From: Hyperoodon ampullatus
Lineage: Eukaryota; Chordata; Mammalia; Artiodactyla; Ziphiidae
Length of the DNA: 64,000 bases
Direction of reading: 5' to 3'
Assembly (NCBI GenBank): GCA_949752795.1
Contig: OX457062.1
Coordinates: 89,889,777-89,953,776, forward strand
Shown here piece by piece: positions 52,481-63,667 of the stretch. The notes under the pieces were generated by a model, which did not search any database, had not been told where the DNA came from, and saw only the letters and a program-made list of their open reading frames with translations. A program made the translations under genes and the position numbers. Position 1 is the stretch's first letter, and the number at the start of each line of letters is the position of its first letter.

Positions 52481-52696
52481 CTTTTTTTTTTTTTTTTTTT
52501 TTTTGTTCGGTATGCAGGCCTCTCACTGTTGTGGCCTCTCCCGTTGCGGAGCACAGGCTCCGGTCACGCAGGCTCAGCGGCCATGGCTCACGGGCCCAGC
52601 CGCTCCGCGGCATGTGGGATCTTCCCGGACCGGGGCACGAACCCGTGTCCCCTGCATCGGCAGGCGGACTCTCAACCCCTGCGCCACCAGGGAAGC
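52481..52696 (-). mobile_element. CHR-type SINE, reverse orientation
   Basis: T-run of about 22, then GCAGGCCTCTCACTGTTGTG and, at the other end, GCGCCACCAGGGAAGCTC. Full length. Confidence 0.92.
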
Positions 52697-52709
52697 TCTG
52701 CTTTGTGTT

Positions 52710-53160
52710 TTTTAAATTGTGGTAAAACACACATAGAATTTACCATATTAACCAATTTTAAGTGTGAAGTTCCATACTGTTAAGTATATTCACATTGGTG
52801 TGCAACCCATATTCAGAAATTTTTCATCTTATAAACTGAAACTTTACACTCATTAAACAACTCCTCATTTCCCCCTCTCCCTAGCCCCTGGCAACCACCA
52901 TCCTGCTTTCTGTTTCTGTGAATTTAATCTAGAAACCTCAGAATTTGTCTGTGACTTGTTTATTTCGCATAACGCAATGTCTTCAAGGTTCGTCTATGTT
53001 ATAGCATGTGTCAGAATTTCCTTTTTTTTTCAAGGCTCAATAAGATTCCTATTCCATTGTACGTATACACTACATTTTGTTTATCTATTCATCCATTGTT
53101 GGACACTGGGTTGTTTACCCTTGTCTATTATGAATAATTCTGCTATGATCATGGGTGTGT
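52710..53160 (-). mobile_element. L1M 3' end fragment, reverse orientation
   Basis: Plus-strand GCCCCTGGCAACCACCATCC, AATGTCTTCAAGGTTCGTCT and TTTGTTTATCTATTCATCC are the standard antisense L1M text. Confidence 0.8.
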
Positions 53161-53186
53161 CAGGGAGGAAATTTTTCCTCTACTTT

Positions 53187-53397
53187 TTTTTTTTTTTTTT
53201 TTTTTGCGGTACACGGGCCTCTCACTGTTGTGGCCTCTCCCGTTGTGGAGCACAGGCTCCGGACGCGCAGGCTCAGCAGCCATGGCTCACAGGCCCAGCC
53301 GCTCCGTGGCATGTGGGATCTTCCCAGACCGGGGCACGAACCCGTGTCCCCTGCCTCGGCAGGTGGAGTCTCAACCACTGTGCCACCAGGGAAGCCC
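53187..53397 (-). mobile_element. CHR-type SINE with target-site duplication
   Basis: Full-length copy with a T-run of about 22. Flanked by TCCTCTACT at 53176 and 53398. Confidence 0.92.
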
Positions 53398-53480
53398 TCC
53401 TCTACTCTTTTAAGTTCAGTGCCTGGAGCCTGAGAATTAAACTGACAAAAGAATAAATAACAGGAGAAAAGGTACTTAAT

Positions 53481-53788
53481 TTTTTTTTTCATTTTTATTT
53501 TTGGTTGTGTTTGGTCTTCGTTGCTACACACGGGCTTTCTCTAGTTGTGGAGAATGGGGGCTACTCTTTGTTGCGGTGCGCGGGCTTCTCATTGCGTTGG
53601 CTTCTCTTGTTGTGGAGCACAAACTCTAGGCACACGGACTTCAGTAGTTGTAGCACGCAGGCTCAGTAGTTGTGGCACATGGGCTTAGTTGCTCTGCGGC
53701 ATGTGGGATCTTCCCGGTCCAGGGATCGAACCCATGTCCTCTGCATTGACAGGTGGGTCCTTAACCACTGCACCACCAGGGAAGTCCC
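53481..53788 (-). mobile_element. Long CHR-type SINE with target-site duplication
   Basis: Longer form with several GTTGTGG units. Repeat AAGG(T/C)ACTT flanks it (from 53469 and 53789). Confidence 0.9.
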
Positions 53789-55264
53789 AAGGCACTTTAT
53801 TTTTATAAATGTTCATGTGCAGGGGAGGTGACAAAAAAGAAGTAAAACTCAAAGAAGTGTTTACACTTGGGGGGTAGTTTACCCTTTAACAAAGGAAAGA
53901 GAGTTTGTGCTTCAAGGGACAATAGATTCTGGGGAAGTGACTAGGAAATATAAGAGGAAATGATGGAGGATAAGGACTATTTTAGTAAGGTCTGTTTATG
54001 GAAACTCATCTTGGTGTCAACTCCCCATCTTCAAAGATAAAAGTCTCTTATCTCTCAAAGGGAAATTTACCCAGTTTTCAGGCACAGAAGTTAACTATGT
54101 TTTTCTGAGGAAGTGCCATTTTTTGTTTGACAAATGATAGAAGCAGAGAGAAAATTCACCATAGCAAAATCTGAATAAACTAAATTGTATTTCAAAAATG
54201 ATGTTCTACAACTCTGTTAGACAAACCAGCAACAACAAACCTGTATATTTTTAAGAGAAGAAATAAATATTTTGACTTTGGAACTGTGAATGATTTTTTC
54301 TTATTTTCTTTATTTTTAAATTTATATTAAAATCCACTGCTTTATATTTGAGAGAAAACAAACTTTGTTTTAAATAAAAACCAAACAAACCAACCTGGTG
54401 TGACCTACAATAGTCAACCCAGGGAGGAATACCGTAAGGATAAAAGCAGATTCTCAGACAAGATAGCCAATGGTCGAGACAGCAGAGCATGTTTTGTATT
54501 TTGCCATTTTCCTAGCTAGACAAAGAGCCCGAATGTATTATTGTATTTACATATTAACATGATTTTCACAATGTGGTGTCTATTTGGACCTCACACTAGG
54601 TAAAACAATGGACTTGAACTAGGGCCAGACGCCACTCTCCCTAGGTTTAGGGAAGAGAGAACTTGAGTGGAGGTAGCAGGATTTGGTCCAAGGTCCAGCC
54701 TGTAGACATCAAAGATAAACAAATCTGTCTTCCAACATCCCCTGCACTGAGACCCCTTCGGTGCCTTTTTTTTTTTTCCCTTGGGGCCATACTGGTCTCT
54801 TTTTCTCTTTTGTTAGGTAGGTGCTGCCTATGGGAATGCAGTAGCTCTTCTTAGTAACCATGGGAACCTTATTGGCATGGCAACCTGGCAGCCCGAGGGA
54901 AAGGAAGCAAGGGGAGGAGGGATGGGAGTGGTGGGAGGTAGTTCTATGGACGAAGGGAGTGGGTAAGCAGGCTTCCTTCCTGCTGAGGAAAGAAAAGGAG
55001 GAGGAAAGATGCCCAGCTCTGTAGATGGCCCCAAGGAGAAGCCTCTGATGAGTTTAAACCTCACTCCATAGTCCAGTTCAGGAAGGGCTTGGGGAAGGGC
55101 TATAAGCCAGACTGGACACCAGGCCCTAAATCTACTGACCTTTTCTGTCCTATGGCATGGCTCAGCAGAAGCAGGAGAGTCTGGGGATGGGGACTGGGAG
55201 ACACAGAGTGAAGCATCTCATAACATGAGAGCATATTCTGACCTTAAGGTTTTTTGTGTTTGTT

Positions 55265-55610
55265 CTTTGTTGTTAAAGTTTTAATTTAAACAGCTTTGAT
55301 GCAGTATAATTTACATATGATAAAATGAATGTATTTAAAGTGTACATTTTCATAAGCTATGACCTATGTGTATACCAATGAAACTATCACAGAAATCAAG
55401 GAAACAAACATATAGATTATCCCCAAAAGTTTATTAATGCCCTTTGTCCTCCCTCCCTCTTTCACCTCTCCACCTTACACCCTCCCCCAGGCAACCACTG
55501 ATCTTCTTTCTGCACTATACATTAGTAAGCATTTTCCAGAGGTTTATATAAATGAAATCAACTGTATGTACCTCATTTTGAACTGACATTAAGTTTTGAT
55601 TGCAGGCAAA
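55265..55610 (-). mobile_element. L1M 3' end fragment, reverse orientation
   Basis: Plus-strand ATTTAAAGTGTACATTTTCA, CCAGGCAACCACTGATCTTC and TATATAAATGAAATCAACTG. More diverged than its neighbours. Confidence 0.7.
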
Positions 55611-55899
55611 ATACCATGTGGAGCTTTTGTTGGGCTCTGAGAGTCCAAGCAGCTTTCGTTAGAGATGTCTAGGGGTGAGGAAATTTCCAAGCAGTATCTA
55701 AAGCAGGAAACAAATCTATGCAATAAGGTTGAGGAAGGCTGAGAATGTAGTAAAAACAAAAACAAAACAAGATCCACTAGGGAGAAAGTACTTCTACTGC
55801 AGAGGAAGGAGTGAGCAGCAAGGAAGCTGGCAGCGCCCTGACGGTCCTGTTTCTAGGCTGAGCTAGAATCCCTGGGTTTCTGGGTTTCTATCACGGACA

Positions 55900-56150
55900 G
55901 GTGTGAACTGGGCTATCCTGGGCTGTGGAGTCAGATGCTGCCCTGCCCCTTACTTACCTGTAGAAGCCTCAAACAAATTAATCTCCTAGAGTCCATTTCC
56001 TCTTTTCCTAAGACAGAGGATAATAATACTCTATAGGGCCATTGCAAAAATGAAATGAAATTAAAAACTTTAATAAACAGTAATAGTAATCAAAGCTCAT
56101 TGCATGATAGGCACACAAATAATAGCTACTCATTACTTTGCTGGCTCTTT
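55900..56150 (+). repeat. MIR SINE
   Basis: Contains TGGAGTCAGATGCTGCCCTG, TCCATTTCCTCTTTTCCTAA and GGCCATTGCAAAAATGAAAT. Confidence 0.65.
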
Positions 56151-56245
56151 AGGAATGGCTCTGTTTGGCTGGTTCTGTAGCATCAACTGAGATTTGACAA
56201 ATTTTTTTTTTTTTAATACATTGACTTTAAAAAAAAACAACTTTG

Positions 56246-56545
56246 GACTTCCCTGGTGGAGCAGTGGTTAAGAATCCACCTGCCAATGCTAGGGGCACGA
56301 GTTTGAGCCCTGGCCCGGGAAGATCCCACATGCCGCGGAGCAACTAAGCCCGTGCGCCACAACTACTGAAGCCCACCCGCCACAACTACTGAAGCCTGCC
56401 TGCACACCTAGAGCCTGTGCTCCACAATGAAGAGTAGCCCCCACTCCACGCAACTAGAGGAAGCCTGCACGCAGCAACGAAGACCCAAAGCAGCAAGATA
56501 AATAAATAAATAAAATAAATAAATAAATAAATAAATAAATAAATT
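56246..56545 (+). mobile_element. Long CHR-type SINE with AAAT tail
   Basis: Starts GGACTTCCCTGGTGGAGCAG, has CACAACTACTGAAGCC repeats and a long AAAT tail. It lies at the edge of an L1M fragment. Confidence 0.9.
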
Positions 56546-56554
56546 TATTTATTT

Positions 56555-57050
56555 TAAAAAAGCTTTATTGAGATATAATCATATATCATAAAAGTCACCC
56601 TTTTAAAGTGTACAATTCCATGGATTGTTGTATAATCACAGAGTTGTGCAACCATCAGCATCATCTGATTTTAGTACATTTTGATCACCTCAAAAGAAAC
56701 TAAAGAAACTACACACGCATTAGCAGACACTCTCCATCCCCCCCTCCTCACAACCCCTGGCAACCACTAATCTGCTTTCTTTCTCTATGGGTTTACTATT
56801 CTGGACATTTAATATAAATGGAAGCATGCAATTTGTGACTTTTCATGTCTGACTTCTTTCACTGAACTAAATGTCTTCAATGTTCATCCACGTTGTAACA
56901 TGTATCAGTACTCTCTTCCTTTTTATGGCTGAATAATATTCCCCTGTATGTTCTTTATGCCTTCATCTGTCAATGAGCATTTGGGTTGTTTCCACTTTTT
57001 TGGCTATTATGAATAAAGCTGCTATGAACATTCAGGTACAAGTTTTTGTG
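56555..57050 (-). mobile_element. L1M 3' end fragment, reverse orientation
   Basis: Plus-strand GCTTTATTGAGATATAATCA, CCCCTGGCAACCACTAATCT, TTTTTATGGCTGAATAATAT and TGTCAATGAGCATTTGGGTT. The best preserved of the antisense L1M pieces. Confidence 0.85.
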
Positions 57051-57404
57051 TGTATGCACTTATCAAGTTTTAGTTTATGGTTTATCAAGCCCCATGGCCT
57101 ACATATGATCAGATAAAGGTCAATATGAAAAACAGGTTGACATGATTATTTCTTTTAAAATTTCCCCCAGACTGTACTTTCCTTTACTCTTACTCCCCTC
57201 CTTACTCTTACTCTCATCTCTCCCCATAGAACAGCCTAGTCGATCTCATACGTATTTCCATCTATGGCAGCTGAAATGCTCACAAAGGATGTTTCCCCCC
57301 ACAAAAGATATTCTTGAAGTGTGGAAAGGGGAGAGGCAGAGAGGGACAATGATATGTAAGCCAGACTTATTATTCAAGGACAATTAAAATATCATTTAGA
57401 AACA

Positions 57405-57500
57405 TTGTTTTAAACTTTATTGAGATAAGCTATCCATTCAAAAAGTATACAAGTCCATAAATTATCACACACACAGCACCATTTAGGAATTGCCTACCTT
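57405..57500 (-). mobile_element. Short L1M 3' end fragment, reverse orientation
   Basis: Plus-strand AAACTTTATTGAGATAAGC and AAAGTATACAAGTCC. Confidence 0.6.
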
Positions 57501-57514
57501 TACCAAAGCAAGGA

Positions 57515-57715
57515 TAGATACAGGGTTCTCAGAAAAAAATATGGAGATACAGAGTGCCCAGTTAAATTTGAATGTCAGATAAGCAATGATTAATTTTTTA
57601 GTATGTCTATTCTATGCAATATTCATGACAGTTTTTTTTTTTAATCCATTGTTTATCTGACATTCAAATTTAACTAGGTGTCCCATATCTTTCCTTGGAA
57701 AATCTGGTAATCTTA
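57515..57715. mobile_element. Palindromic DNA-transposon (MITE-like) relic
   Basis: A perfect 23-bp inverted repeat (57560-57582 and 57653-57675) surrounds a 70-bp centre that contains ATGCAATATTCATGAC. The layout and text match an old mammalian palindromic non-autonomous element whose name I cannot give with certainty. Confidence 0.7.
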
Positions 57716-58104
57716 GAAGGGGAAATTAAAGACCATCCAATGAATGTAAATCAGTTTTATGACTGGGTAGCAACTGAGGTTTGGTTATAGGAAATCTCAG
57801 AATAAAATGGAATTTGGAGTTAATTTGTAGATTTAATTTACTTTGCTCTCTCCCTGGTTTTTTTTGTTTGTTTGTTTTTTTGTTTTTTTTTTGAGGATCC
57901 TTTTGGATGCTTCCTAGTCCCTTTGGTTTTGTACAACTAAGTGTTGTGTCATCTTTCTTTCTTACAATATCTCTATGAAACACCTAGGAGTCTACACATG
58001 GAGAAACAAAGACATGGGTATTTAAAGACACTCCAAGATCCCTCAGTGAGTTTGGGGTCAATTTAAACAAGTGTTGCGATTGGTGTTTGAAAGAAAATAT
58101 AGAT

Positions 58105-58370
58105 TTTAAGACGGAAGTATGGGAGGGATAAATTGGGAGACTGGGTTTGACACAAACACACTACTATATATAAAATAGATAAGTAATAAGAACTTATGGT
58201 ATAGCACAGGGAACTCTACTCAATACTCTGTAATGGCCTATATGGGAAAAGAATCTGAAAAAGTAGAAATATGTATATGTATAGCTGATTCGCTTTGCTG
58301 TACACCTGAAACTAACACAACATTGTAAATCAACTATACTACAATAAAAATTAATTTAAAAAATAACTTA
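58105..58370 (+). mobile_element. Cetartiodactyl L1 3' UTR and tail, forward orientation
   Basis: Contains GGTATAGCACAGGGAACTCT, GCTGTACACCTGAAACTAAC, AAATCAACTATACTACAATA and an A-rich end. Confidence 0.85.
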
Positions 58371-58399
58371 AGAAATATAGATTTTAGATTTATTAAATT

Positions 58400-58545
58400 T
58401 AAGAGCAGGAAAGGATTTTATTAGAAGCCCTTTATATTATAAAAGAGGAAACTGAGGTTCAGAAAACCTAAATAATTTTCCCTAAGTCACAAAGCTCACT
58501 AACAGTAAACTTGACACTGAAATCCCAAACTCTGAACTCCTAGTT
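58400..58545 (-). repeat. MIR-like fragment, reverse orientation
   Basis: Contains AAAGAGGAAACTGAGGTTCA and TTTCCCTAAGTCACAAAGCT. Confidence 0.55.
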
Positions 58546-61196
58546 TATGGAGCTTTTCCCAATGTAAACTAAATTGGGTCCCTTCCCTTTAGTTTTCCTC
58601 TCCTTTAACGTGGTCTGGTTAATCAGATCAGCCATAATCACACAATTATGTGAAACACTAAACTGAGAATTCTTCTTAGATCGTCCAAGTAGTGGTAGAG
58701 AACTAGATTACTTAACAGGGAGCAAATATTTTCCCAATATTTGGGAAATAAATAAATATTTTTTACAATAAATAATAAATAAACAATAAATAAACAATAA
58801 AACAAATATTGTTCTAAACAAGGGTTTCCTGAAGGATTTGAGAACAATTTCTATTCCTTTTTTTTTAGCTGCAAAGAGTTGCCATTATCAGATTTGGGAG
58901 TGATCTTTCTTTTCTAATAGGCAATGACTGAGATTCCTCTGATTTATATATTTTGCATTTTATCCATGTCCAATCATTATACTCAACGAACAAATTCTTA
59001 CCTCGTAAAGAAGCTGGATTTGTCTGAATATGCAAATCTAAAAATAATCAGCAGATTTTTGAACGATCATAGATTGCCAAGCCTCTCAAAACTTCTGGTT
59101 TTACATTCATTCTATGTCCAATTGCTTTGTGTGTTTCTAAGACAACAGTTAGTACTTGGCCTCATCAACTTCTTCTCACACGTTCCAGGAATCTGATCAA
59201 TATCCAACAATGAATTTTTCCTTTCACAGCTCTACAAAGCTCAGTCTCAATGCCATGCCATGTCAAGGATCTCGCAGGATATTTTTTAGTCCATGTATTT
59301 CAAAGGGAGCAATCTTGCCCATCACCAGCCCAGCATACCTCTTGGTGTTCAGTGTAGTTAATCTCTAATCTTGTAGGACATGATGACTAGTAGAGACTGG
59401 CTTATTTGAATCCTGGCTACAATGACTTTGTGAAAAAGACCAACTGTTGAAAAGAGACTTTGGGGAAGAGGTGAGTTTTTTGCTCATCATTTTCACAGGG
59501 TTGAAAATGCTTTGTGACCTAGAGTCATGCCTTAGAGAAGACAGCTGTGGCCTAGAGCAAGATTTGCAGAGCACGCTGGGCTCTGAGGGTTTGCTGGTGA
59601 AGTGATTTTTACATGGCTAGACTGGTGCAGTGAAATGGCAATTTTTTTTTTGTCATTTTTATTCCCTCAAGTTTGTTTCTGAATCATCTCTGAATACCAG
59701 GGAATCCTGGAGATAGCAGAAAACAGAGATTTCCTGAGATTAGGGGGGTGGAGGTCAGTCTTCTGGGGTTTATACAAATGATGTCCCTGCTTGGACTGGG
59801 GAGGGTCTCTCTTAAAGAACCAAAAGTTAACCTAAAAGTGCGCTGGTGGAGCTGAACCATGTCATGAGTGGTCTACCCTCATGACACTCCTTCTAGGCTC
59901 TGTTTCCTATTGTGAGTAGGTGACAACAATAGGCCTATTCTCTCCCTATTCACCCAGGACACATGCTGATCTGCGCTGATGAATCGCTTGGCAGCCACCA
60001 AGTAAGGAAGATTAACGACCTTTCTTTTTTGACCACTGTAGATCTAAAAGCTTCCCCCACACTGGGGAACCTCATTTTCCTTTTCCTGGTAAAATCTGTG
60101 GTTCTCCTTTCTTGAAATCTTCAATTCTTTTCCTATATAGAAAAAAAATTGTCACCACATTTACACTTATGGAATTTCCACTGTCTTAAGAGATCTCATT
60201 CTTTATTTGCCAGTAGCTCATGTATTTTGTCATTTTTCATCAGAAAACAGAGGTGACTATTCTGGAATTTATAATTGTTCTTGGGGGTGATTTATTGTCA
60301 ATTTTTGTAATACTGCTTATTGTTTTTGAAAGTAATGTGGTCTTGTTCTCGATGCATGTGCTTTGTGGTAGGGAGTAGTTACCTGCTGACTAGATGGCTA
60401 TGAATGGAACTTGAATCTTGGGGAATATCCCATTTCCCTTCTGGAAGCTAATCAGGGAGTTTAATCAACCCTGGAGCTTGAGGACTGAGATGAATATAGG
60501 TTTGAATTGAATGTTGGTGTTCAAGAACTACCAGTGAAAAATCAAGTAGTCTTACAATGTTAGGAGGTATGAGCTCACCTTTATTTGCTGGGCTGTGATT
60601 GAAGTAGGTTTTCAGTAAAGATTCAGCAGTTCATTTCCAGAATTTCATGGAAAACTGGCTTCTTCGAGAAGGATCCTTTTAAGGAAGATAAAACAGGATG
60701 AGCACAATACATATCATGTTATCACTGAATTTCTAAACTTAAAAAGTCATTTCTAGCCTTGAAAGTCATTTTTAAAAAATGGAATGGGCAGCCCTGTGAT
60801 GTCAAGTTTCTCATCATGAGAGGCCTCTAAGTTGAAGCTGTGTGTAACATAATCTAGGAAGGATATTGGTTTCTGCATCAGGTGGGTGTTTAGACTAGAT
60901 GACCTTTAAATGCTCTATATACTCTAAGATACTTTGATTCTATCAAGTAGATAAGTTCAGTTCAGGAACTAAAATAAGCCATGTTATCAGTGTAATTCTA
61001 GGAGTGATTGTTTACCTGTACTGCCAACAACCAGTGGTTTGTACCTTATAACCCAGTCTTCATTTTTTTTACTTGAAAGGCATGTGTGTGGCTTTTCACA
61101 TATCCAAGCTTTAGTCCTGCTAATTCGCTCTGTAGGAAATGCAGCCCCATCCTAGCAGAATGTTCACTCACTCCTTAAAGATTTACATGTAAGGTA

Positions 61197-61388
61197 GTGG
61201 TTCTCAGCTGGGGCGATTTTGCGATTTTTTTCAGCCCTACAGGTCATCTGGAGACATTTTTGGTTGTTACAACTCGGGGGTTGCTACTGGCATCTAGTGG
61301 CCAGGGATGCCTACGGCATACAGGACAGCCCCCAATGGCAATCCCCTAGCCCAAAATACAACAGTGCCAGGCTTGAGGAAGCCCTGGT
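61197..61388 (+). mobile_element. hAT-type DNA transposon relic
   Basis: Contains GTAGTGGTTCTCAGCTGGGG, GAGACATTTTTGGTTGTTAC and GGCATCTAGTGGCCAGGGAT, a familiar mammalian MER-class text. Confidence 0.6.
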
Positions 61389-61774
61389 CTAAGTTAGGTG
61401 ACCTTTTGGGCAAACCCCCTGCTCTAGTCGCCACTATCACATAACAATCATAGAGCTTTGTTTAAAACACTTTATAGCTTCTTTAAAACACCTTTGTCCA
61501 CGGGGAGTGTCATTTATTTAGAAACTTTTAAAGCTCTAGGAACTCTGAGCACGTATAAAATAAAATTGGACTTACTCCTATTGGAGAAGTGGGGAGGTGG
61601 GAATAACTCTACCTGTCAGTTCTAAGGAAGATTCTTGAAACTCTTAACAACAACACACAAGCAGCCCTTATCAAGCACTTCCATACACTAGGTCCTATGC
61701 CAAAGCTTTACATGGATTGCACACAGGAAGCATTAATATATGTTGAATGTTGAATTATTTAATTCTTCTAGGGT

Positions 61775-61918
61775 TCTGGATTTGTTTCTTAAGACTGCCT
61801 TAGCAATGACACCAAATCATTGGATTTCAGGCCCACCTGAATTCATATGATTTCCTCTTAGCTAATTATTTCTGCAAAGACCCCATTTCCAAATAAGGTC
61901 ACATTCTAAAGTTTGGGG
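61775..61918. repeat. LTR-like fragment (MaLR type)
   Basis: Text TTTCTGCAAAGACCCCATTT followed by CCAAATAAGGTCACATTCTA is common in MaLR-type LTR relics. Confidence 0.45.
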
Positions 61919-62282
61919 TTGCTATGGTCTGAATGCTTGTGTCCTCCCCAAATTCACATGTTGAAAACCTAATGCCCAATGTGATGGTATTAGGGGGTGT
62001 GACCTTTAGGCAACCTCATGAATGAGGTAGAACCCTTCGTGAATGGAATTCACCTTTATAAAAGTGGCCCTAGAGAGATCCCCAAGCTGCTTCCACTATG
62101 TGAGAACCCGGTGAGAAGTGGGCAGTCTGCAACCTGGAAGAGGGCCTTTACCAGAACCCTACCATGCTGGCACCATGATCTGGGACTTCCAGCCTTTATA
62201 ACTGAGAAACAAATGTTTGTTGTTTATAAGCCAACCAGTCTGTTGTATTGATTCTTTGTTATGGCAGCTCAAACTCACTAAG
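61919..62282 (+). mobile_element. ERVL-MaLR LTR (MLT1-like)
   Basis: Begins near GCTATGGTCTGAATGCTTGT and contains CATGTTGAAAACCTAATGCC, CCACTATGTGAGAACCCGGT and, at the end, GGCAGCTCAAACTCACTAAG. An ancient endogenous retrovirus-like LTR with no coding capacity. Confidence 0.75.
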
Positions 62283-63660
62283 AGATGGGTAGACATGAAT
62301 TCTGGGGGGACACTATCTCACCCACTAGAGTCTGCCCTTTGGTCTCCCAACATTCATGTCCACCCCTGGTGCAAAATACATTCATTCCATCCCAATATCC
62401 CCAAGTCTTAACCCATTCCAACATTAACTCTAAATCTTATCAAGAAGTTCCAAACTCATCATCTAAATCAGATATGGGTGAGGCTCTGGGTATTATATAT
62501 ACTGGGGCAAAATTCCTCTCCCTTTGTGAACCTGTGAAACTGATCTGCTTCCAAAACTGGTAAGACAGACATAGGATAGATATTCCCACTCAGAAAGGGA
62601 GAAAATGGAAGACGAAAAGAGATTACTAGTCCAAAGCAAGCTCAAAACCCAGCAGGGCAAGTTCCATGAGGTTTCAAGGACTGAGAATAATACTTCATGG
62701 CTCAAAGCTCCATCCTCTTGGACTGGGGCAGTGGCCCTGCCCTCAGAGTCATTCTTCCTTTTTCTTCAATGATAACATTTGCAGTGGAATACCTCTATCA
62801 GCCTGTTTCCTGCACGTGAAATTTCAGAAGTCTAACAGTCTTCCTTTACTGTGTCCCATCTCTGTATCTTTTACTACAGGCTGGCAGTGTTTCTGTTGGT
62901 ATAAAATTCTCAGAAACCTTACATGCAATTTGCTGCTTAGGAGTGAAGGGCGTCCAGGCCATCATTCCTCACTGAATTTTACCATAAGCAGCAGGGAGAA
63001 ACCAGGCCACATCCTCCACATTTAAAAAATCTCCTTAGCTAAATCTCTAAGTTCATTGCTTACAAATCTACTTGCCACCCAACAGCAAAAGACATTTCAG
63101 ACAAGCTTCCTGCCACTTTTTAACCAGATTACCTGTTGTCCAGTTCCTAACAACATGTTCCTCATTTCCATCTGAGACCATAATTACAAGAAGCACCTTT
63201 AAGAGCTATATTTCTTTTTTTTTTTTTTTCGGTACGCGGGCCTCTCACTGTTGTGGCCTCTCCCGCTGCGTAGCACAGGCTCCAGACACGCAGGCCCAGC
63301 GGCCATGGCTCACGGGCCCAGCCGCTCCGTGGCATGTGGGATCTTCCCGGACCGGGGCACGAACCCATGTCCCCTGCATCGGCAGGCAGACTCTCAACCA
63401 CTGCGCCACCAGGGAAGCCCTTAAGAGTCATATTTCTAACAACATTCTGTTCATGACAATATGTATACGTTCTATGGTGATAGAAGCTTTCTTGATAACT
63501 CTTCTTTTCTTCTGAGTCTTTGCCAGAATCACCTTTAACCCATATTTCTACCAACAATGTCTTCAAGACAACCTAGGCTTTTTCTGTCATGTGCCTCAAA
63601 ATTCTTCCAGCCTCAATCTCTTTCCAAATTCCAAAGCCATTTCCACATTTTAAAGTATTT
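62283..63660. mobile_element. MaLR internal sequence remnant, non-coding
   Basis: Directly follows the LTR. Text such as AAATACATTCATTCCATCCC, TCTAAATCAGATATGGGTGA and CCAGGCCATCATTCCTCACT matches MaLR internal regions. Frames are broken. A CHR SINE (63216-63420) is inserted in it. Confidence 0.7.
63216..63420 (-). mobile_element. CHR-type SINE with target-site duplication
   Basis: Full-length reverse copy. The 17-bp flanks TTAAGAG(CT/TC)ATATTTCT lie at 63199-63215 and 63421-63437. Confidence 0.93.
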
Positions 63661-63667
63661 GTTATAG

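Noticed and set aside
52134..52730. 198-aa and 131-aa ORFs on opposite strands
   Set aside because: They read through a CHR SINE. The phrase RSHMPRSGWAREPWPLSL recurs in every SINE copy in the window, so it is repeat translation and not a gene family.
52956..53531. 166-aa ORF with hydrophobic start
   Set aside because: It joins an antisense L1M fragment to a CHR SINE; no independent support.
63072..63566. 147-aa and 134-aa ORFs
   Set aside because: They cross a SINE inserted in a MaLR internal relic.
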